This document shows positions 35,220-43,288 of a DNA stretch of 64,000 bases, one piece after another. The translations under genes and the position numbers were made by a program. Under the pieces are notes generated by a model that made no database searches, was not told the DNA's origin, and saw only the letters and a list, made by a program, of their open reading frames with translations. The stretch is from Alicyclobacillus tolerans (GTDB lineage: Bacteria; Bacillota; Bacilli; Alicyclobacillales; Alicyclobacillaceae): NCBI RefSeq assembly GCF_021739485.1, contig NZ_JAJFNK010000021.1:1-64000 (forward strand), in the 5' to 3' direction. Position 1 is the stretch's first letter. Each line of letters begins with the position of its first letter.

Positions 35220-35267
35220 GGATTTACAGGGCTAAGGGTTTACAGGAATACGGGTTTACAGGTTTGA
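35220..35267. repeat. Tandem repeat, 16-bp unit x 3
   Basis: Three degenerate copies of GGGTTTACAGGAATAC (units at 35220, 35236, 35252) in the 150-base gap between yaaL and bofA. Confidence 0.85.
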
Positions 35268-35318
35268 GTCGACCGTTCAGGCAGCCAACAAATCAAGGCG
35301 GAAGGAGGCAGACTAGCA

Positions 35319-35591
35319 GTGGGCAAAGAGCAATTGTATCTGCTGATTGGCGGTGGGTTGGTAGGGGTCTTTATTCTGACTCAGGTGATTGAGCATCCCA
35401 AAAAGATCGCCTGGACGCTTGTCAAAAGTGCAGTGATGGGCTGCTTATTTGTATTTGCGGTGAACTGGGTTGGACAATACTTTCACTATCACATGCCGTT
35501 TAATCCGTTCACCGCCCTAACGGCAGGACTCCTCGGGTTGCCCGGCGTCGCGGCCTTAATTGCAACTCAATTGCTGTTGTTTCACGGTTAG
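35319..35591 (+). CDS. bofA: Pro-sigma-K processing inhibitor BofA
   Basis: A 90-residue membrane protein with two or three hydrophobic segments. The family pattern is WTLVKSAVMGCLFVFAVNWVG followed by FNPFTALTAGLLGLPGVAAL. BofA sits in the outer forespore membrane and holds SpoIVFB inactive until the forespore signal arrives. GTG follows AAGGAGGCAG. Its place after yaaL agrees with B. subtilis. It is followed by a terminator. Confidence 0.88.
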   Translation: MGKEQLYLLIGGGLVGVFILTQVIEHPKKIAWTLVKSAVMGCLFVFAVNWVGQYFHYHMPFNPFTALTAGLLGLPGVAALIATQLLLFHG

Positions 35592-35621
35592 GCAAAACCC
35601 ACGAGGGGAAAACCCACAAGC

Positions 35622-35670
35622 GGCCGTTCCGAGAGCAGTCTGACTGCTGACGGGACGGCCCTTCGTTTTT
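35622..35670 (+). terminator. Terminator of bofA
   Basis: GGCCGTTCC / GGGACGGCC outer stem with a nested GCAGTC/GACTGC pairing, followed by CTTCGTTTTT. Confidence 0.8.
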
Positions 35671-35702
35671 GTCTGTGTCTTGTTTTGCAATCCGATTTCA
35701 GC

Positions 35703-37358
35703 TCAATAAGCTCCGCCTTGAACCCGGCCCGCAAAGCGTGACAGGCGCGTCCCGACAACAGGCACCCGCCGCAGCTCGTTGGCGGATACGGCTTTGAGGC
35801 GGATGGACGCCACGATATAGACGACCGCTCCAATTCCAATCGACCACAAAAGCTGCCATGCCCGCAGCCAGAACGCGGAATGGATGATGTAGACTCCCGT
35901 GTGGTAGGCGGCGTAATTGCATAGGGCCAAAGACACCCCAAGCACGACAGAAGCCAACAAGGACGGTGCAGCCAGTCTCCAAACCGAGAACTGCACGCGC
36001 CCGTACTTCTTCACGGCCAGGACGTTCAAGGTCGACGAAAACAAGTAGCCAATGGTCGTAGCAATGGCGGCACCCATGATCCCAAACGGGAGAATTAAAA
36101 CCACGTTTAAAACGACTTTGACAAAGATCCCGATGAACATGTTGCGCACGGGCCGGTACATCTTTCCAAGCCCCTGCAGCATATAGGTAGACACAAGTTC
36201 CAAACCACTAAAGATGCCCATGAACGAAACGCTGGAAATAATGGGCGCCCCTTCGGTTTTTCCGAACAGGACCAAGTCGATGGGGACGGCGAGCAAAAGC
36301 AGTGCGGCGGCGACGGGAAAAGTCATGAAGAACATCGAACGGATGGTGCCTGAAATGTTCGTCTCAATGGTCTTCTGGTCCCGCAGCGCTTGCGCATGGG
36401 CGATGGACGGCAGGACGGAAGCTCCAATGGCCATGGCGAAAGCGAGGGGAAGCTGAATGAGCTGCATGGCCTGCCGCGACAAAATGCCGTACTGGGCAAT
36501 CGCTTGACTGAGGCTGTATCCGGCAAGCATGAGAAAGTTTTGCACCGTCAACGAATCCGACAGACCGGAGATCGGAACGACCAATGCCCCTAAACTGACT
36601 GGTATCGCAACGGCGTTGAGTGCCCTTATAGCCTCCCTGGGACTCATCGCATTGCGCATATCGAACCGCTTGGATTTGAACTGCCGTCGCAGCGGGATCA
36701 CAGAAAAGACCAACACCACCAAGGCTACCAGTGCTCCGGGGAAGGCAGCGAAGGTGGCCGCGGCAGCCCCTGCGGCTACGCCCTCGTGCAAAACCCGCGT
36801 GACGAGATATGCGCCGGCGACGATCGCGACTACCCGGACCACCTGCTCGATGGCCTGCGAGTAGGCAGACGGTTCAAGTTGTTGGAAACCTTGCAGATAG
36901 CCCCGAAACCCGCTTAACAACGGTACGACGAGCAGGCTTGGGGCGACGGCCCGTACGGACCACGTCAAGTACTGCTGGGAGCCTTTAGGGTCCTTAATGG
37001 CGACAAGGTGGCTGTACAGCGGCGCTCCATACCACATTCCAAAGAACAAAAGGACACTGAGTATTGTCAAGCTCCACATCGTATACCGGTAGATCTGTTC
37101 GACGTCGGCATATTTGTGGAGTGCGAGGCGTTCGGACACCAGTTTTCCCATGGCGGTTGGAAATCCGGCCGTCGAAAGCGTCAAAAAGATGATGTAGAGA
37201 TTATAAGCGTTGGAGTAAATACCAATGCCCGTGTCGTGGATGAGGCGGGTCAAAGGAAAGATATAAACGAGTCCCAAAACTTTCGCGAGCGTCACAGAGA
37301 TGACCATGATGGACGCGCCGCGGGTGAGGTTTGAGTTTTGCGTCGAACCCACCTCCAA
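35703..37358 (-). CDS. MOP-superfamily lipid flippase (SpoVB/MurJ-like)
   Basis: About 551 residues with 14 predicted spans, of the polysaccharide-biosynthesis/MATE-like flippase family. Features include TLAKVLGLVYIFPLTRLI near the N terminus and SVSFMGIFSGLELVSTYMLQGLGK in the second half. SpoVB and its relatives move lipid-linked cell-wall precursors across the membrane, in SpoVB's case for spore cortex. The start is unclear: a strong GGAGGTG at about 37350 is followed 6 bases later by ACG, while TTG 37358 and GTG 37352 overlap it and GTG 37421 lacks one. The sporulation-rich neighbourhood favours a SpoVB- or YtgP-like role. Confidence 0.82.
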   Translation of the reverse strand: MEVGSTQNSNLTRGASIMVISVTLAKVLGLVYIFPLTRLIHDTGIGIYSNAYNLYIIFLTLSTAGFPTAMGKLVSERLALHKYADVEQIYRYTMWSLTILSVLLFFGMWYGAPLYSHLVAIKDPKGSQQYLTWSVRAVAPSLLVVPLLSGFRGYLQGFQQLEPSAYSQAIEQVVRVVAIVAGAYLVTRVLHEGVAAGAAAATFAAFPGALVALVVLVFSVIPLRRQFKSKRFDMRNAMSPREAIRALNAVAIPVSLGALVVPISGLSDSLTVQNFLMLAGYSLSQAIAQYGILSRQAMQLIQLPLAFAMAIGASVLPSIAHAQALRDQKTIETNISGTIRSMFFMTFPVAAALLLLAVPIDLVLFGKTEGAPIISSVSFMGIFSGLELVSTYMLQGLGKMYRPVRNMFIGIFVKVVLNVVLILPFGIMGAAIATTIGYLFSSTLNVLAVKKYGRVQFSVWRLAAPSLLASVVLGVSLALCNYAAYHTGVYIIHSAFWLRAWQLLWSIGIGAVVYIVASIRLKAVSANELRRVPVVGTRLSRFAGRVQGGAY

Positions 37359-37485
37359 AGTCTTCGCTAAAGCAACTGAATTATAGCATATGAGCTTGGC
37401 CTGTTTACTTTTCCGTCCCACTTATAAACAAGGATAAGCGCAGCTTCATAAGGTGTATGGAGTCAGCCGGGAGGTGGGCGGTTTC

Positions 37486-38106
37486 ATGTGGTCAGCAGCA
37501 GCAACCATTGTCGCTATAGGCATTGCGTCGAACCTAGACAACGCTGGGGTCGGAATAGCTTATGGCGTACGCAAAGTCCATATTTCATGGTTGGCAAACT
37601 TAATCATTGCCGCAATATCTTGGATCGCAACCTTTCTATCCGGCATTGTGGGAGACACCATAACCCGGTACGTGCCGGCGCAAGCGGCCACTTGGACCGG
37701 AGCTTGTGTGGTTGTTCTGGTTGGACTGTGGGTGTTTACAGAACCTTGGCGCAAACAGCGAAGGCTGAAGCAGCAGAGGTACAACCAGGATTCGGCAAAT
37801 GTAGTCTCTCGAATTCTTAGGGACCCCATGGAAGCAGACTTTGACAAGTCTCAGACAATCAGTTTGAAAGAAGCCGTGGTCTTAGGCGTGGCCCTGGCCC
37901 TGAACGCCCTGGTTGGGGGATTTGACGCTGGAGTCGTGCACATCGGTATTGTTTGGACGTCACTTGTGGTCGGGGTTTTTAGCTTTGTCCTATTAGGACT
38001 CAGTGAGTATCTCGGACGGCGCTACGCCGCCGAATCGCTGGGTGACAAGGCGACGTATGTGGCAGGACTACTACTGATTCTCATTGGCATTCACCAGTTG
38101 TGGTAG
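37486..38106 (+). CDS. ytaF: Sporulation membrane protein YtaF-like
   Basis: A 206-residue protein with six predicted spans in two repeats, of the MntP/YtaF (DUF204-like) family: IASNLDNAGVGIAYGVRK in the first half and ALNALVGGFDAGV in the second, each carrying the conserved Asn/Asp. A polar cytoplasmic loop separates the halves. YtaF is a sporulation membrane protein of unclear transport function. ATG 37486 follows GGGAGGTG. It is divergent from the flippase and lies upstream of csfB. Confidence 0.82.
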   Translation: MWSAAATIVAIGIASNLDNAGVGIAYGVRKVHISWLANLIIAAISWIATFLSGIVGDTITRYVPAQAATWTGACVVVLVGLWVFTEPWRKQRRLKQQRYNQDSANVVSRILRDPMEADFDKSQTISLKEAVVLGVALALNALVGGFDAGVVHIGIVWTSLVVGVFSFVLLGLSEYLGRRYAAESLGDKATYVAGLLLILIGIHQLW

Positions 38107-38109
38107 GTG

Positions 38110-38139
38110 GTATAGTCGGGAGAAAAGAGAGACATACTG
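38110..38139 (+). promoter_or_regulatory. Sigma-F-type promoter of csfB
   Basis: GTATA, 15 bases, then AGACATACTG, which fits the sigma-F -10 pattern GGNNANAHTR at nine of ten positions. B. subtilis csfB is transcribed by sigma-F. A 7-bp hairpin CCTTTTC/GAAAAGG (38177-38202) lies in the leader. Confidence 0.6.
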
Positions 38140-38227
38140 ACTATTATTCAGGAACCGGACAAATCGGCCCCGGAGGCCTTTTCGCAGACAACGCAGAAAA
38201 GGGGCGTAGGCAAGGTTGGTGACGACT

Positions 38228-38410
38228 ATGGAAAATCAAGCTGCGCAGTGCATTGTCTGCAATGAACCGAAGCCGCGTGGCATTACCATCTTCGGGCAAT
38301 TTATCTGCGACCGTTGCGAGCAAGAGATTGTGAACACGGAAGTCAGCGATGAGCGGTATCGTTTTTTTATTGAGCGCATGAAACGCATTTGGCTAGCCGC
38401 TTTGTCATAG
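38228..38410 (+). CDS. csfB: Anti-sigma-G factor Gin (CsfB)
   Basis: A 60-residue zinc protein with two CxxC pairs: CIVCNEPK (near residue 9) and FICDRCEQEI (near 27). The C-terminal helix is RYRFFIERMKRIW. This is the Gin/CsfB pattern. Gin binds sigma-G (and sigma-E) to prevent premature or misplaced late gene expression. ATG 38228 follows GGTTGGTGACG. Its location ahead of yaaO and tmk matches B. subtilis, and a sigma-F-like promoter precedes it. Confidence 0.9.
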   Translation: MENQAAQCIVCNEPKPRGITIFGQFICDRCEQEIVNTEVSDERYRFFIERMKRIWLAALS

Positions 38411-38437
38411 GAAGGGACCCGCATCGAAGACCCGCTG

Positions 38438-38467
38438 AAACAGGCCAATGTTGAGGCCTGTTTTTCC
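38438..38467 (+). terminator. Terminator of csfB
   Basis: AAACAGGCC / GGCCTGTTT with an 8-base loop, running into TTTTTCC. Confidence 0.85.
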
Positions 38468-38561
38468 GCGTTTGAGGCCTTCCTCCTTTCTGGCGCGCGC
38501 GTGGACATGTATCATAGAAGTAACAAACGGTTGAGGCAAGCATGGGCTTTTGGAGGTTGTT

Positions 38562-39992
38562 ATGCTCGAGGAAATGCCGGTTTTAGCGTCTTTGATCCGC
38601 CATGTTCAAAAATCGAAGCTCCCGCTGCACGTTCCAGGGCACAAACAAGGGCGCATTTTGCCGGCTGAATTGGGACAGTGGCTGGGCCCAGCCGCCAAAC
38701 TGGATTTGACGGAACTGCCGGGTTTGGACAACCTGCAGCAACCGGAAGGCTGCATCGCACAGTCTCAAGCGCTGGCTGCAAGCCACTACGGATCCGATTA
38801 TTGTCTATACAGCGTCAACGGTTCGTCGGCCGCGGTCATGGCGGCGATCACTGCGGTGAGCGGGCCGGGGCACAAGGTTTTGTTTTTGAATCCGTTCCAC
38901 CAAAGCGCGTGGCGAGGCCTCGTGTTTTCCGGCGCATTGCCAGTTTTTTCGAGCGTGGGCTTCAACGAAGTAAACTTGTGCTTTGACCCTCCTGGTGTCC
39001 AGCACGTTGAGGCGGCCTTGAAGCGCAACCCGGACGTACGGGCTGTCTATTTGACCTCACCGACTTATACCGGTCAAGTGGCAGAGGTTAAGTCCATTGC
39101 CAACGCGGTGCACGAATTTGGAATTCCATTGGTGGTAGACGAGGCTCACGGCCCCCATTTCGGGCTCGCGCCGGGGTTGCCTGTTCACAGTGTGCAGGCG
39201 GGTGCCGATGTCGTTGTTCACAGCGTACACAAAATGCTCCCCGGCCTGACGCAAGCGGCATGGGTACACGGGCAAGGCCCTCGAGTGACGCGCGCGGCGC
39301 TCAGCGAATCCTTAAAGATGCTGCAAACCACGAGCCCTTCCTATTTGTTAATGGCCTCGCTGGATGCGGCTCAAGCGTGGCTGAGGACGTTCGGGGCACA
39401 GTTTGCTCGCAGTGCTTTGCAGAGTTTGTCCGGTTTGGACTGGGGGAAACCATGTGCCGCCTCCCCGGTGACCGACCCGCTGCGCCACTTCATTCCTACC
39501 GGAGACCTGGACGCCAGCCGGAAATTGCAGTCCCTGTTTGAGACTCGCGGGGTCTATGTGGAATACGCTGATTTCATGGGGGTACTCAGCATTTTTGGAT
39601 TAGCCGCTCGGGACCGGGACGTGGCGCTGTACCGCAGCATCCTTTGCGATTGGCTCAGCGATAATGCACAGACGGGAGCCATGCCAAAACGCAGCCTGTC
39701 CGAGGAGGCCAAGCAGGTTTTGAACCTGGCCCAACGGGCGCAGGAGCCAACGCTTGAGGTCAGTCCGAGAGACGCGTATTTTGCACCGCAAACGAAAGTG
39801 CCCGTAGAGGTCTGCGAAGGGCGGGTGTGTGCGCAAACGATCACGCCATATCCCCCGGGGGTGCCTCTGTTGTGGCCAGGGCAGAGAATTGACTCAGAGG
39901 CCGTCAGGGGGCTAAAGATTCTCCAGACAGGCCGTTACGAAGTTCACGGGATTGAAGCAGACGGGACAATCCCCGTGCTGGTTGGACACTGA
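38562..39992 (+). CDS. yaaO: Orn/Lys/Arg decarboxylase-family PLP protein (YaaO)
   Basis: A 476-residue fold-type I PLP enzyme. N-terminal LPLHVPGHKQGRI, the Asp-His motif VVDEAHGPHFG and the Schiff-base lysine in VHSVHKMLPGLTQ (near residue 227) match the YaaO/SpeA-like short basic amino-acid decarboxylases. It may decarboxylate lysine, arginine or ornithine; the substrate is not fixed by sequence. ATG follows GGAGGTTGTT. It lies between csfB and tmk as in B. subtilis, but xpaC and yaaN are missing. Confidence 0.88.
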   Translation: MLEEMPVLASLIRHVQKSKLPLHVPGHKQGRILPAELGQWLGPAAKLDLTELPGLDNLQQPEGCIAQSQALAASHYGSDYCLYSVNGSSAAVMAAITAVSGPGHKVLFLNPFHQSAWRGLVFSGALPVFSSVGFNEVNLCFDPPGVQHVEAALKRNPDVRAVYLTSPTYTGQVAEVKSIANAVHEFGIPLVVDEAHGPHFGLAPGLPVHSVQAGADVVVHSVHKMLPGLTQAAWVHGQGPRVTRAALSESLKMLQTTSPSYLLMASLDAAQAWLRTFGAQFARSALQSLSGLDWGKPCAASPVTDPLRHFIPTGDLDASRKLQSLFETRGVYVEYADFMGVLSIFGLAARDRDVALYRSILCDWLSDNAQTGAMPKRSLSEEAKQVLNLAQRAQEPTLEVSPRDAYFAPQTKVPVEVCEGRVCAQTITPYPPGVPLLWPGQRIDSEAVRGLKILQTGRYEVHGIEADGTIPVLVGH

Positions 39993-40094
39993 GGTTCCTG
40001 ATTCGAAAGGCGGCCCCCAGGCACCATCGGCCGCGCGTGGGTTCCCGCATGGTTCATTGGTTTATGCTTAAGTCAAAACACAAGGATGAGGGGC

Positions 40095-40748
40095 ATGGGG
40101 CTGTTTATTACATTCGAGGGTTTGGACGGCGCAGGGAAGAGTACGCAGATTGAACGTCTGCACCGCCGCTTAACGGGGAACGGAAAACAGGTTGTTTTGA
40201 CTCGGGAACCGGGAGGCACTCCCGTTGGAGATAGGCTAAGGGACATCCTGCTTGACCCAGACCAGACGAACCTGTCCATGGAGACAGAGGTTCTTTTGTA
40301 CGCTGCATCCCGGGCTCAACTGCTGCACGAAGTCATTCGTCCAGCCCTCAAACAGAACAAGACCGTCCTATGCGATCGCTATGTCGACGCGAGTTTGGCC
40401 TACCAGGGTGCAGGTCTTGGCATCGGCGTCGACCGAGTCGGATCGATCAACGCGTTTGCTACGCAACAGTTGAAACCAGATTTGACGTTTTTGTTTGACT
40501 TGCCGGTCCAGTTGAGTCAAACGAGAGTCGCGTACAGCCGCGGGCGGGTTCAGCCGGACCGCATTGAACGCAGGGACGCTGAATATTTTAATCGTGTAAG
40601 AGACGAGTTTTTGGAAATCGCACGCCGTGACCCGGCGCGGGTTGTTGTCCTGAACGCCTCACGGCCCGTAGAGGACCTGGAGAAGGAAATCTGGGACGTC
40701 GTGCAGAAACACTTGGAACACATTGAAGGATCCATTGAAACGCATTGA
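40095..40748 (+). CDS. tmk: Thymidylate kinase
   Basis: A 217-residue dTMP kinase: P-loop FEGLDGAGKST (Lys15), TREPGGTPVGDRLRDILL, DRYVDASLAYQG and the LID with Arg-rich SRGRVQPDRIE. It phosphorylates dTMP to dTDP for DNA synthesis. ATG 40095 follows AAGGATGAGGGG; ATG 40086 lies within this Shine-Dalgarno. The last eight or nine codons are built from the first units of a 22-bp tandem repeat that continues into the intergenic space. Confidence 0.95.
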   Translation: MGLFITFEGLDGAGKSTQIERLHRRLTGNGKQVVLTREPGGTPVGDRLRDILLDPDQTNLSMETEVLLYAASRAQLLHEVIRPALKQNKTVLCDRYVDASLAYQGAGLGIGVDRVGSINAFATQQLKPDLTFLFDLPVQLSQTRVAYSRGRVQPDRIERRDAEYFNRVRDEFLEIARRDPARVVVLNASRPVEDLEKEIWDVVQKHLEHIEGSIETH

Positions 40749-40808
40749 AGGATCCATTGGAACGCGTGAAGGTGCAATTGGAACAAAGTGAAGGTTCAAA
40801 ACGTAACT
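40721..40808. repeat. Tandem repeat, 22-bp unit x 4, starting inside tmk
   Basis: Units at 40721, 40743, 40765 and 40787. The first two differ at one base (CATTGAAGGATCCATTGAAACG against ...GGAACG), and the third and fourth are increasingly degenerate. The array covers the tmk stop codon and the leader of darA. Confidence 0.92.
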
Positions 40809-40833
40809 TGTGATTGACTGGAGGTGGCATGAC

Positions 40834-41163
40834 ATGAAGTTGGTAATGGCCGTCGTGCAAGACAAGGACAGCCCCCGTCTCGCTCAAAACCTGGTCAAAC
40901 ACCAAATCCGCGCAACCAAGTTGGCGAGTACAGGCGGATTCCTCCACGCAGGGAACACGACTTTTATGATTGGAACGGAAGATGATCAAATTCAGGAAGT
41001 TCTAGATGTCATCCGTACGAGTTGCCGTTCTCGCGAGCAAGTGGTTACGCCCATGTCACCGATGGGAAGTCAACTCGAATCGTATGTTCCATACCCAGTG
41101 ACCGTGCAAGTTGGCGGAGCAACTGTTTTTGTGCTGGATATCGAGCGATTCGAACAATTTTAG
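40834..41163 (+). CDS. darA: Cyclic di-AMP receptor DarA (PstA/YaaQ)
   Basis: A 109-residue PII-like protein: MKLVMAVVQDKDSPRL, LASTGGFLHAGNTTFMIG and VQVGGATVFVLDIERF. The conserved T-S/T-GGF-x-GNTT core binds cyclic di-AMP as a trimer. ATG follows GGAGGTGG at 6 bases. It lies between tmk and holB as in B. subtilis. Its downstream effector is not known. Confidence 0.93.
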   Translation: MKLVMAVVQDKDSPRLAQNLVKHQIRATKLASTGGFLHAGNTTFMIGTEDDQIQEVLDVIRTSCRSREQVVTPMSPMGSQLESYVPYPVTVQVGGATVFVLDIERFEQF

Positions 41164-41176
41164 GAGCCGTTCGTTC

Positions 41177-42130
41177 ATGATTTTATCTCCTTTTTTAGGC
41201 TGGCCCGTGCAAACGGAACTGTTGCAAACGCTGTATAAAGACTTGTCGCGGGGGCATGTCCCTCACACCATGCTGTTCGTCGGTCCCATTGAACAAACCA
41301 GAGTCGTTACCGAGTTTTTAGCAAAGACCCTGCTGTGTTCTGGACCGAGCGCTCCTTGCGGATCGTGCGAATCGTGCAGGCAATTTGCTTCTGGGAACCA
41401 CCCGGATTACCTGGTCGTGGATGCTCAGGGCAACGCGGCCATTAAAACCGGGCAAGTGGAGCAGGTCCAGGAACGATTGAAATTGCGGGCTCACTTTGGC
41501 GGACGCTTGATTTATGTCTTGCACCGGATGGATACAGCCACGCCGGTCGCCGCCAACCGCCTGCTAAAGACCTTAGAAGAGCCCTCGGCTCAAATCATTG
41601 CATTGCTGACGGCGACGAACGCAGGGCGGGTTTTGCCGACCATACGCTCGCGCTGTTTCTTATATCGCCTGGACGCCGACGATTCGCACCCGGCCGGAGC
41701 CGCTCAGGAAAACCCTGAACTTGCAGAACCCTCGCCGGATGCAGCTGCACAAACGTCTCAAAGTGAGGCAATTGCCACTGTCTCGGAGCGAGTGATACAA
41801 TGGACACAGGAGTTGTTGTGTCAACCTGAACCACCTTTGCTGTTAGCGGATTCTTTCCTCAAGATCAGTTCGGCGCTCGAATTGTCAGAGGCGCTTGACA
41901 TATTATCCTCGTGGCTGCGCGATGTGTTGCATTACCGGATTGGCGACTACGGTCAGGTGCGGCAAATGCGTCAAAAGGCGGAGTTAGAGAAACAGTCGGC
42001 ATCGGCAACGCCAGTTCAGCTGGGCAAGATGATTGAGCTTGTGCTTGGCGCAAAGTCTCGTCTTAATGCTCATGTTTTGCCGAATTTAAACATGGAGCAA
42101 CTTTGCATCCGGCTGCGGGAGGTTAAGTAA
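41177..42130 (+). CDS. holB: DNA polymerase III delta' subunit
   Basis: A 317-residue clamp-loader subunit. The N-terminal AAA+ fold is present (HTMLFVGPIEQ; the P-loop is degenerate as usual for delta'), with a zinc module CGSCESC, LIYVLHRMDTATPVAANRLLKTLEEP, and TIRSRCFLYRL as sensor. It builds the clamp loader with dnaX. ATG 41177 follows AGGAG. It is 13 bases after darA and 4 before ricT. Confidence 0.93.
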   Translation: MILSPFLGWPVQTELLQTLYKDLSRGHVPHTMLFVGPIEQTRVVTEFLAKTLLCSGPSAPCGSCESCRQFASGNHPDYLVVDAQGNAAIKTGQVEQVQERLKLRAHFGGRLIYVLHRMDTATPVAANRLLKTLEEPSAQIIALLTATNAGRVLPTIRSRCFLYRLDADDSHPAGAAQENPELAEPSPDAAAQTSQSEAIATVSERVIQWTQELLCQPEPPLLLADSFLKISSALELSEALDILSSWLRDVLHYRIGDYGQVRQMRQKAELEKQSASATPVQLGKMIELVLGAKSRLNAHVLPNLNMEQLCIRLREVK

Positions 42131-42134
42131 GTTG

Positions 42135-42794
42135 ATGTATTCTGTTGTAGGCGTCCGTTTTAAACGGGCTGGTAAAATATACTATTTCGACCCAGGCAGT
42201 TTGCAGATTGAGAAACACGATCACGTGATTGTGGAAACAGCCCGCGGGATTGAGTATGGAGAAGTCGTCGTTGGGAATCGCGAAGTTTCGGAACAAGACG
42301 TCGTGCTTCCGCTGAAAGAAGTGATCCGCGTGGCGGAAGGCAAGGACATTGAGACCGTCGAGGAAAATAAGCAGCGCGCCCGCGACGCTGTTCGCGTATT
42401 TAAGGATAAAGTTGCCCATCACGGCTTGGAAATGAAGTTGGTAGATGCGGAGTACACTTTTGACCGCAACAAGTTAATTTTCTACTTTACGGCAGAAGGC
42501 CGGGTGGATTTCCGCGAATTGGTAAAGGACCTGGCAGCCGTGTTTCGCGTTCGGATTGAGTTGCGCCAAATTGGGGTGCGCGATGAAGCCAAGATACTGG
42601 GAGGCATCGGTCCGTGTGGACGCCTGTTGTGCTGTAGCACGTGGATGGGCGAATTTGACCCAGTGTCAATCCGCATGGCCAAGGACCAGAGCCTGTCTTT
42701 AAACCCTACGAAAATCTCCGGACTGTGCGGACGGTTGATGTGTTGTCTGAAATTCGAAAACGATACCTATCAAGGCGAAGGAATTGTGTTGTAG
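42135..42794 (+). CDS. ricT: RicT (YaaT), PSP1-domain Fe-S protein, short form
   Basis: A 219-residue PSP1-domain protein. GVRFKRAGKIYYFDPG starts it, the PSP1 core covers about residues 60-145, and the Cys-rich part has ILGGIGPCGRLLCCSTW and GLCGRLMCCLKFEND. RicT works with RicA and RicF as a specificity factor for RNase Y and in biofilm, competence and sporulation control. B. subtilis RicT continues about 50-55 residues past the last cysteines; this one stops 12 residues after them, and neither downstream frame restores the missing part. TTG 42132 is an alternative start with better spacing to GGGAGG. Confidence 0.9.
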   Translation: MYSVVGVRFKRAGKIYYFDPGSLQIEKHDHVIVETARGIEYGEVVVGNREVSEQDVVLPLKEVIRVAEGKDIETVEENKQRARDAVRVFKDKVAHHGLEMKLVDAEYTFDRNKLIFYFTAEGRVDFRELVKDLAAVFRVRIELRQIGVRDEAKILGGIGPCGRLLCCSTWMGEFDPVSIRMAKDQSLSLNPTKISGLCGRLMCCLKFENDTYQGEGIVL

Positions 42795-42870
42795 GTCGCA
42801 GTGTTGAAAGAGCTTCGCGGCAGCATGTGCACGCAGCATGTCGTGAAATGAAACCAATAGGAGACCTTCT

Positions 42871-43176
42871 ATGGACAAACAGTCGCTGTTTGTACAGGTA
42901 GCGAATCTGGAAGAAAGAATCGGGGAACTTTATGTCGAGCTTGGCGCCTTGCGGCACAAAATCGTCGAGTTGATTGAGGAAAATCAGCGTCTGTTGCAGG
43001 AAAACGAACGGTACAAAGCGGCTGTCCCGGTTGAAGGAGCTTCGCCCCACGACGGTGCCGGGATCGATAACCTAAAGCGGATTTACCAGGAAGGCTTCCA
43101 CATCTGCAATGTCAAATACGGAAGCCTGCGCACCGAGGGAGAATGCCTGTTTTGCCTTTCGTTCATCAATAAATGA
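42871..43176 (+). CDS. yabA: Replication initiation control protein YabA
   Basis: A 101-residue protein. An N-terminal leucine-rich coiled coil (residues 1-50; VANLEERIGELYVELGALRH) is followed by a linker and a C-terminal zinc module GFHICNVKYGSLRTEGECLFC. YabA binds DnaA and DnaN to limit re-initiation. ATG follows ATAGGAGA. It lies between ricT and rsmI; yabB and yazA, which lie in this gap in B. subtilis, are absent. Confidence 0.93.
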   Translation: MDKQSLFVQVANLEERIGELYVELGALRHKIVELIEENQRLLQENERYKAAVPVEGASPHDGAGIDNLKRIYQEGFHICNVKYGSLRTEGECLFCLSFINK

Positions 43177-43288
43177 CGTTTGCCAACAACCTTGTCTGAC
43201 GGCTCAGAGTGCGGCACAACCGCACATCTGGGCCGTTGGTACACAGCGCTTCAAACGCATAATGTACGCTCAGAATGGATGATGATGC

